Origin: an uncultured Arcobacter sp.
GTDB lineage: Bacteria; Campylobacterota; Campylobacteria; Campylobacterales; Arcobacteraceae
Direction: 5' to 3'
DNA length: 5,822 nt
Assembly: GCA_913062735.1 (NCBI GenBank)
Contig: CAJXWI010000187.1
Coordinates: 1-5,822 of the forward strand
The notes beneath the pieces are model-generated. The model was not told where the DNA came from, made no database searches, and worked only from the letters and a program-made list of their open reading frames with translations. Below are positions 1 through 3,777 of the stretch, in pieces; the stretch's first letter is position 1, and each line of letters begins with the position of its first letter. A program made the position numbers and the translations under genes.

Positions 1-8
1 GTATAGTG

Positions 9-500
9 TCAGGTTACTAATAAACAATTAATTTTAATCTTAAAGCCTAAGTCTTTCGCTTTTGATATTCCTTCTAAAACTGTTTTTAGTACATTTTTTT
101 GAGCAATTTTTGCAGCTACATCTTCTTTTAGGGAGTCAAGTGAAATATTTATTCTTTTTAATCCTGCATCTTTTAACGTTTGTGCAGCACGTGGCAATAA
201 AAAACCATTGGTTGTTAATGCCAAATCAATATTATTATCATAATCATAAATCATTTTTAAAAAAGTATCTAAGCCTGTTCGTAAAAGTGGTTCTCCACCT
301 GTAATTCGTACTTTTTTTATACCTTCATCAATTCCAACTTTAATAAATTCAAATAAATCTTCATAAGAAAGTAAGTCTTCCTTTGGCACCCATGAAAATG
401 GTTTTTCAGGCATACAATATTGGCATCTAAAATTACAGCGTTCTGTAACTGAAACTCTTAAATAATCAACTTTTCTACCATGTCCATCTATTAACATCAT
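9..500 (-). CDS. moaA: Truncated MoaA, GTP 3',8-cyclase (N-terminal half; probable gene remnant or edge-disrupted gene)
   Basis: MoaA is the radical-SAM enzyme that cyclises GTP in the first step of molybdopterin cofactor synthesis in the cytoplasm. The SAM-cluster motif CNFRCQYC is present (Cys22, Cys26, Cys29), followed by ITGGEPLL (GGEP at 68-71), TTNG (96-99) and NISLDSL (118-124). Family members have about 320-330 residues, but this frame ends with TGA after residue 163 (KINCLLVT). It therefore lacks the second half of the barrel, the C-terminal cysteines of the substrate-binding 4Fe-4S cluster and the terminal Gly-Gly. A functional MoaA cannot be made from this frame. The stop lies 9 bases from the window edge, so an insertion, a frameshift or an assembly end cannot be told apart here. 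Two ATGs lie in tandem (498-500 and 495-497). The second has the better spacing to GGAG and gives the usual MLIDG start. Identity is firm; the cause of truncation is unknown. Confidence 0.9.
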   Translation of the reverse strand: MMLIDGHGRKVDYLRVSVTERCNFRCQYCMPEKPFSWVPKEDLLSYEDLFEFIKVGIDEGIKKVRITGGEPLLRTGLDTFLKMIYDYDNNIDLALTTNGFLLPRAAQTLKDAGLKRINISLDSLKEDVAAKIAQKNVLKTVLEGISKAKDLGFKIKINCLLVT

Positions 501-503
501 GTT

Positions 504-507
504 CTCC
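504..507 (-). promoter_or_regulatory. Ribosome binding site of moaA (GGAG)
   Basis: On the minus strand GGAG lies 3 nt before the first ATG (500) and 6 nt before the second ATG (497). The spacing favours starting at 497, which removes one Met and matches the usual MoaA N-terminus. This is inference from spacing. Confidence 0.5.
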
Positions 508-524
508 GTATTCTTTGTGTCTTA

Positions 525-530
525 AGTATA
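525..530 (-). promoter_or_regulatory. Candidate -10 box of moaA (TATACT)
   Basis: TATACT on the minus strand lies 24 nt before the first ATG, with no clear -35 hexamer. Weak or absent -35 boxes are usual in Campylobacterota sigma-70 promoters. The predicted start site is near 518. From there a degenerate FNR-type site (TTGAC-CAAA-ATAAC read on the minus strand, 553-566, 7/10 to TTGAT-N4-ATCAA) is centred at about -41.5. The match is weak in A+T-rich DNA. Confidence 0.35.
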
Positions 531-634
531 GTATTAATCTACTTAATCATTCGTTATTTTGGTCAATTATTTTTGACTTAATACTTCTACTACTATATTT
601 GTTTAAATTATAGCTACAAAGTATTTTTTATATC

Positions 635-648
635 TTGATCAAAAGCAA
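635..648 (+). promoter_or_regulatory. FNR/DNR-type binding site, 9/10 match (TTGAT-CAAA-AGCAA)
   Basis: TTGATCAAAAGCAA matches TTGAT-N4-ATCAA at 9 of 10 defined bases; the single mismatch is G for T in the second half-site. It lies between the divergent moaA and cobA genes. If cobA starts near 734-735, the centre (641.5) is at about -93, close to a class I activator position (-92.5). It is about 123 nt upstream of the candidate moaA start. A Crp/Fnr-family regulator with FNR-like recognition residues is encoded at 1482-2108. Binding is inferred. Confidence 0.45.
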
Positions 649-722
649 TGTTTATTTTAGACTAAGATTAGTTTTGTTTATTTTTTAAACATTTTAGTCA
701 AAAATATGTATAAAAAATAGGC

Positions 723-728
723 TATAAT
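723..728 (+). promoter_or_regulatory. -10 box of cobA (TATAAT)
   Basis: A perfect TATAAT lies 22 nt before the cobA ATG. An A/T-rich stretch upstream replaces any recognisable -35 hexamer. Transcription would begin near 735 and leave a very short leader, with AGGA (741-744) 6 nt before the ATG as the ribosome binding site. Confidence 0.6.
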
Positions 729-750
729 ACAAAAAAACATAGGATTTACA

Positions 751-1476
751 ATGGTATATTTAACAGGAGCAGGTCCTGGGGATATTGATTTATTAACAGT
801 TAAAGCTTTAAAAGTAGTAAAAAAAGCGGACATTATTATTTATGACAGATTGGTAAATAAAGAACTATTAGAATATGCAAAAAAAGATGTAGTATTAATA
901 TATGTGGGAAAAGAAAAAGACAATCATAAAGTTCCACAAGATGAAATCAATGAAATCATTTATCAAGCCTCTTTAAAATATGAACATGTAGTAAGACTAA
1001 AAGGTGGGGATCCTTTTGTATTTGGTAGAGGTGCGGAAGAAGCCCTATATTTGGTACAAAGAAATCAAAAATTTGAAATAATACCAGGTATCACCTCAGC
1101 TATTTCAGTACCAGCTTATGCAGGAATTCCTGTAACACACAGAGGAATTACGCCTTCATTTAGAGTAGTAACAGGACATACAAAAAGTTCAAGTGATGTT
1201 GCTAATATAAATTGGTCTTCTTTTGTTGAAAATGAAACCATTGTTTTTTTAATGGGTTTACACAATATTCAACTTATTGTAAACAAACTACTTGAAGTAG
1301 GAAAATTACCTTCTTATCCCTGTGCGATTATTACAGATGGAACTACAGATAAACAGCAAGTTTTAGTAGGTACCTTAGAAAATATAGTAGAGCTGTCAAA
1401 AAAAGCAAAAAGTCCTTCTATAATTATTGTAGGAGAAGTAGTTAATTTAAGAAAAGAACTTAATTGGTTTAAATAA
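751..1476 (+). CDS. cobA: Uroporphyrinogen-III C-methyltransferase (SUMT)
   Basis: This cytoplasmic enzyme transfers two methyl groups from S-adenosylmethionine to uroporphyrinogen III, giving precorrin-2, the branch point to siroheme, heme d1 and cobalamin. At 241 residues it is a single-domain SUMT without the CysG N-terminal dehydrogenase. Visible motifs are LTGAGPGD (4-11), YDRLVN (31-36), RLKGGDPFVFGRGAEE (82-97), PGITSA (112-117), GIPVTHRG (125-132), TGH (141-143), and a C-terminal GTTDKQQ plus PSIIIVGEVV. The start is fixed by the position of GAGPGD near the N-terminus and by AGGA 6 nt upstream. It runs convergent to the operon that carries the next enzyme of the path (2099-2662), with only 5 bases between its stop and the regulator's stop. 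The TATAAT and the nearby FNR-type box suggest control together with nitrate respiration. The final product, siroheme or heme d1, cannot be decided from this window. Confidence 0.95.
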   Translation: MVYLTGAGPGDIDLLTVKALKVVKKADIIIYDRLVNKELLEYAKKDVVLIYVGKEKDNHKVPQDEINEIIYQASLKYEHVVRLKGGDPFVFGRGAEEALYLVQRNQKFEIIPGITSAISVPAYAGIPVTHRGITPSFRVVTGHTKSSSDVANINWSSFVENETIVFLMGLHNIQLIVNKLLEVGKLPSYPCAIITDGTTDKQQVLVGTLENIVELSKKAKSPSIIIVGEVVNLRKELNWFK

Positions 1477-1500
1477 ACCTATTACATATAATAGGTTTTT
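1475..1500. terminator. Bidirectional rho-independent terminator overlapping both convergent stop codons
   Basis: A perfect 10-bp stem (AAACCTATTA, 1475-1484; TAATAGGTTT, 1489-1498) encloses the 4-nt loop CATA. On the plus strand it runs into a T tract. On the minus strand it is followed by TTTATTT, so it can serve both cobA and the regulator. The cobA stop (1474-1476) overlaps the left arm. The regulator's last codons and its stop (1482-1484) lie inside the hairpin. The stem is A/T-rich with only two G-C pairs, so its strength is uncertain. Confidence 0.75.
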
Positions 1501-2108
1501 AAGATCTCAACATTCATAGTTTTTTTACTAATATTAATCAAATCACTGTCTTTAAATACTTTTAATGTACGAGATAAGGTTTCTGGCGTCATATTTAAGG
1601 TCTGAGCAATCAATACATTTTTTGTTGCAAAAAAGCTGTCTTTGTTATCTACTATATATTTAGCCACTTTTTGTTTTGTATCTAAAATCAAGTTCATAAA
1701 AATTATATTTTGTAAATTCTTAATTTTATTAATCAAAGAAGATTGAATTCGCATAACAATATCAACATTAGATAACATTATCTTTTTAAACTCTTCAAAA
1801 TCAATTTTTAAAACATCTGCATTTGTCATTGCTTCAGTAGTAGCTGGAAATGTCATATTCTCAAAATTTGCAAATTCACCTATCATTTGATCTTCATGAA
1901 AATATTTTAATACTAACTCTTTATCACTTGAAGTTACTTTGTATAATTTAATTGTTCCTTGAAGAACAATATGCAAATACTTAGGTTCATCTCCTTCATA
2001 AAAAAGAATATTTCCTTTGTTTAGTTTTTCAACACGAGATATGGCTTCAATAGATTTGATAGTATCTTCATTCAGACCTTCAAATAAAAAAATGTTTTTT
2101 AATTCCAT
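1482..2108 (-). CDS. Crp/Fnr-family transcription regulator, cysteine-free, DNR/NnrR-like
   Basis: The 208-residue protein has the family layout: an N-terminal cyclic-nucleotide-binding-type beta-roll (about 1-110), a long dimer helix (about 112-140) and a C-terminal winged helix-turn-helix (LIAQTLNMTPETLSRTLKVF). The recognition helix carries E-x-x-S-R (ETLSR), the pattern used by FNR to read TTGAT half-sites. No cysteine occurs anywhere, so an FNR-type 4Fe-4S oxygen sensor is excluded. Aligned on GEF, the segment FPATTEA has Pro-Ala where CRP has the cAMP-binding Arg82-Ser83, so cAMP sensing is unlikely. That leaves a DNR/NnrR/NssR-like sensor of NO or nitrogen oxides as the best guess (inference). 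It is last in a three-gene operon, overlapping the upstream gene by 10 nt, with AAGGAG at 2120-2125, 11 nt before the ATG. Its likely targets are napA, cobA and perhaps its own operon. Confidence 0.88.
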   Translation of the reverse strand: MELKNIFLFEGLNEDTIKSIEAISRVEKLNKGNILFYEGDEPKYLHIVLQGTIKLYKVTSSDKELVLKYFHEDQMIGEFANFENMTFPATTEAMTNADVLKIDFEEFKKIMLSNVDIVMRIQSSLINKIKNLQNIIFMNLILDTKQKVAKYIVDNKDSFFATKNVLIAQTLNMTPETLSRTLKVFKDSDLINISKKTMNVEILKTYYM

Positions 2109-2662
2109 GATTTTAAATACTCCTTAACTTTTTCTTCAAAATAATTCATTCTTTCTTTTCCTTTTGGCATAGAACTTCTCAAGGCCTTCATCTCTTTTAA
2201 AAATTCTGTTATATTTGAAGGGATTTTATCTCTTATATATACTTTTAAGGCTTTTGCTAAAGCAGGTGAGCTACCTGAAGTTGAAATAGCAATAACTAAG
2301 TCCTCTTTTTTTACATAAGAAGGAAATATAAAGTCACAATATTTTGAAAAATCCACACAATTACATAAACAAGGCGTATTGCGTGTTTCTTCATAAATAC
2401 TTTTTTGAACATCAAAATTATCTACGGCTACAATTATTATGTCATAGTTTTTATAATCACCTACTTCATACTTAGCATTTTTATACGATAAATCATGTTC
2501 TTTAATTTTATTCTTCATATCAGCATTTAATAAAGGAGATATAATATCAATATTTTTTGTAAAATCAAGAAGTTTTTCAAGTTTTTCATAAGCAATGAAC
2601 CCACCGCCTACTAACAAAATATTTTTATTGTCTAAAGAATAAAACATAGGGAAATAAGACAT
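2099..2662 (-). CDS. Precorrin-2 dehydrogenase / sirohydrochlorin ferrochelatase-like protein (CysG N-terminal / Met8 family)
   Basis: It is expected to oxidise precorrin-2 to sirohydrochlorin with NAD+ and possibly to insert iron, giving siroheme. At 187 residues it equals the Met8/SirC-type domain without the methyltransferase, which is encoded separately at 751-1476. Visible features are the NAD-binding glycine loop LLVGGGFIAYEK (16-27, GGG at 19-21), VAVDN (78-82), the catalytic-type aspartate D104 in NCVDF followed by CDFIFPS (109-115), and STSGSSPALAKAL (127-139), the conserved segment that carries the phosphoserine in Salmonella CysG. Unusual is the cluster of four cysteines around the active-site Asp (C98, C100, C102, C109). 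The gene starts 1 nt after the stop of the TrpD2-like gene with only a weak ribosome binding site, which suggests translational coupling. It overlaps the regulator gene by 10 nt. Whether it chelates metal as well as dehydrogenating cannot be told from sequence. Confidence 0.88.
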   Translation of the reverse strand: MSYFPMFYSLDNKNILLVGGGFIAYEKLEKLLDFTKNIDIISPLLNADMKNKIKEHDLSYKNAKYEVGDYKNYDIIIVAVDNFDVQKSIYEETRNTPCLCNCVDFSKYCDFIFPSYVKKEDLVIAISTSGSSPALAKALKVYIRDKIPSNITEFLKEMKALRSSMPKGKERMNYFEEKVKEYLKSWN

Positions 2663-2663
2663 G

Positions 2664-3584
2664 TTATTTCTTTAATAGCATATAGCCATCTCTAATAGAA
2701 TCAACTCTATTTGTTGCATACAATAAAATTGCTGCATTTAAATACGCCAAGTTCATTAAGTCCTCACTTGGATTCTTTAATTCTTTTAACATATCATCAA
2801 GTGTAATTTCTTTGTATTCTTTCTCATAGTTAATTCCAAAGTCTTCTAAAAGAACTTTTTCTTCAACAATTTCACCCTCTTTCTCCAACCAATATTTAAA
2901 GTTTGAGAATACTTCAGGATTTCCCTCATTTCCTTTTAATACCAATAATTTTTCATAATTATCTTTAAACAACATATTGTATTTGCGTACATAAGGTTTA
3001 TGAAAAGCAGAAGTAAGAGCATATTTAGAATTTGCTGGATTAAACAATTTTTCTACGGTATTAAAGACAGACCGCATAAAGAGTTTTTTTCGTAAAGGAG
3101 TAAGTGCGGATAATTCTTTAAAATAGTCTTTTCTATCAAAAAAATGAACATTATCTTCTAAAGTAATCTTTTCTATTAATTCTTTAAGCGTAATTCCAAT
3201 ATTTGAAGGTTGGGGTTCATCTCCTGAAATAATTAAATCAAAACTTTTATAGTCTTTGTTATTGACAAAAAAATCTTTTAATATTTTTGAATACAAGGGA
3301 AATAAATATGTTTGTTTCTTTTTACCATCAAAAGAAAAGCCCAATTCAATAGATTCTTTTATATTTGTTTTTTGAATAAAAGTATTACATGCTTCCAAAC
3401 ATCCTTTTAATTCATCATCACTTTCTAACTTTACGCGTAAACACATAAGAAAAGCGGCACTTTGCTCCGGCTCACATTCTTGATTTAAGATCATTCTAAT
3501 AGCTTCAAAACACTCTTCTTTTTCTAAATCTCTATTGGATTTAGGCCCTGTTGCTACTGCTTTTAGATATTTAAAAAAACTCAT
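2664..3584 (-). CDS. TrpD2/YbiB-like protein (anthranilate phosphoribosyltransferase fold, catalytic motifs absent)
   Basis: The 306-residue protein resembles E. coli YbiB (TrpD2) along its length: an N-terminal helical domain (TGPKSNRDLEKEE at 12-24, then the AAFLMCLRVK region at 43-52), the loop FSFDGKKKQTYLFPL (83-97), the segment around LTPLRKKLFMRSVFNTVEKL, a lysine-rich LLVLKGNEGNPEVF stretch, and a C-terminal helix with ATNRVDSIRDGY. Such genes are often annotated as glycosyl transferase. In true TrpD enzymes the PRPP loop reads GTGGD and a KHGNR motif follows. Here those places hold SFDGKKK (84-90) and ISGDEPQPSN (119-128), so phosphoribosyl transfer from PRPP is unlikely. E. coli TrpD2 is reported as a nucleic-acid-binding protein without TrpD activity. 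This is the first gene of an operon with a siroheme enzyme and a regulator, far from trp genes. The start follows GAGGGAAG on the minus strand. The function here is unknown. Confidence 0.8.
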   Translation of the reverse strand: MSFFKYLKAVATGPKSNRDLEKEECFEAIRMILNQECEPEQSAAFLMCLRVKLESDDELKGCLEACNTFIQKTNIKESIELGFSFDGKKKQTYLFPLYSKILKDFFVNNKDYKSFDLIISGDEPQPSNIGITLKELIEKITLEDNVHFFDRKDYFKELSALTPLRKKLFMRSVFNTVEKLFNPANSKYALTSAFHKPYVRKYNMLFKDNYEKLLVLKGNEGNPEVFSNFKYWLEKEGEIVEEKVLLEDFGINYEKEYKEITLDDMLKELKNPSEDLMNLAYLNAAILLYATNRVDSIRDGYMLLKK

Positions 3585-3608
3585 TTACTTCCCTCTTATA
3601 TTTTAAAT

Positions 3609-3617
3609 ATTTTATCA
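3609..3617 (-). promoter_or_regulatory. Extended -10 promoter of the TrpD2-like/dehydrogenase/regulator operon (TGATAAAAT)
   Basis: TG-A-TAAAAT on the minus strand lies 24 nt before the ATG at 3584, and the predicted start site is near 3602. The same nonamer occurs in the candidate napA promoter on the other strand. A weak FNR-type site (TTGAT-TAAA-AAACA, 3635-3648, 7/10) is centred about 40 nt upstream of the start site. Confidence 0.5.
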
Positions 3618-3627
3618 TAATTATGAT
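3614..3627. repeat. Perfect 14-bp palindrome ATCATAATTATGAT in the divergent promoter region
   Basis: ATCATAA followed directly by TTATGAT forms an uninterrupted palindrome. It overlaps the upstream edge of the leftward extended -10 (its TG and first T), a position where a bound dimer could block the leftward promoter. No regulator can be named; an A/T-rich chance palindrome is possible. Confidence 0.4.
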
Positions 3628-3707
3628 TTTTCTATTGATTAAAAAACAGATAATGATAAGAAATAATCAAATAGGACAAAAATAGTCTTAATTAAAACTT
3701 AATAAAA

Positions 3708-3721
3708 TTGATTACAATCAA
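3708..3721 (+). promoter_or_regulatory. Perfect FNR/DNR-type binding site upstream of napA (TTGAT-TACA-ATCAA)
   Basis: All ten defined bases match TTGAT-N4-ATCAA, and the symmetry extends one base on each side (ATTGATTACAATCAAT). The centre is 3714.5. With the extended -10 at 3741-3749 and a start near 3756, it sits at -41.5, the exact class II activation position for FNR-family regulators. The likely binders are the Crp/Fnr-type protein at 1482-2108 or a homologue elsewhere in the genome. Confidence 0.8.
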
Positions 3722-3740
3722 TATTTATGCTAGAATTTAG

Positions 3741-3749
3741 TGATAAAAT
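3741..3749 (+). promoter_or_regulatory. Extended -10 promoter of napA (TGATAAAAT)
   Basis: TG-A-TAAAAT places the start near 3756, 22 nt before the ATG. An overlapping alternative is TG-C-TAGAAT (3728-3736), with a start near 3743. From that start the FNR-type box would cover about -35 to -22, a repressing geometry. The box spacing therefore favours the downstream -10 as the activated promoter. Confidence 0.55.
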
Positions 3750-3766
3750 TATTACTATAGATTTAA

Positions 3767-3773
3767 AAGGAGA
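3767..3773 (+). promoter_or_regulatory. Ribosome binding site of napA (AAGGAGA)
   Basis: A strong Shine-Dalgarno sequence whose GGAG core ends 5 nt before the ATG at 3778. It fixes the start just ahead of the twin-arginine signal peptide. Confidence 0.85.
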
Positions 3774-3777
3774 TAAT

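Noticed and set aside
62..304. Open frame of 80 codons on the plus strand
   Set aside because: It lies wholly inside moaA on the opposite strand and its Leu/Phe-rich translation is an antisense shadow; no ribosome binding site or family resemblance is visible.
562..577. Inverted repeat GTCAA-N6-TTGAC upstream of moaA
   Set aside because: The half-sites face the wrong way for an FNR-type box and the spacer is 6 nt, so it was not called as an operator; TTGAC here could also be read as a -35, but no well-spaced -10 follows.
661..690. Short inverted repeats ACTAA-GA-TTAGT (661-672) and GTTTA-N5-TAAAC (676-690)
   Set aside because: Arms are only 5 bp, in A+T-rich DNA, and match no operator I can name; expected by chance.
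751..2662. Broken or split CysG as evidence of a frameshift
   Set aside because: The methyltransferase and the dehydrogenase lie on opposite strands, each complete with its own start and stop; this is the normal two-protein arrangement, not a damaged fusion.
3585..3777. Possible small RNA gene or riboswitch in the divergent region
   Set aside because: The space is used by two promoters and their operators; no GC-rich stem set, terminator or known riboswitch core is visible.
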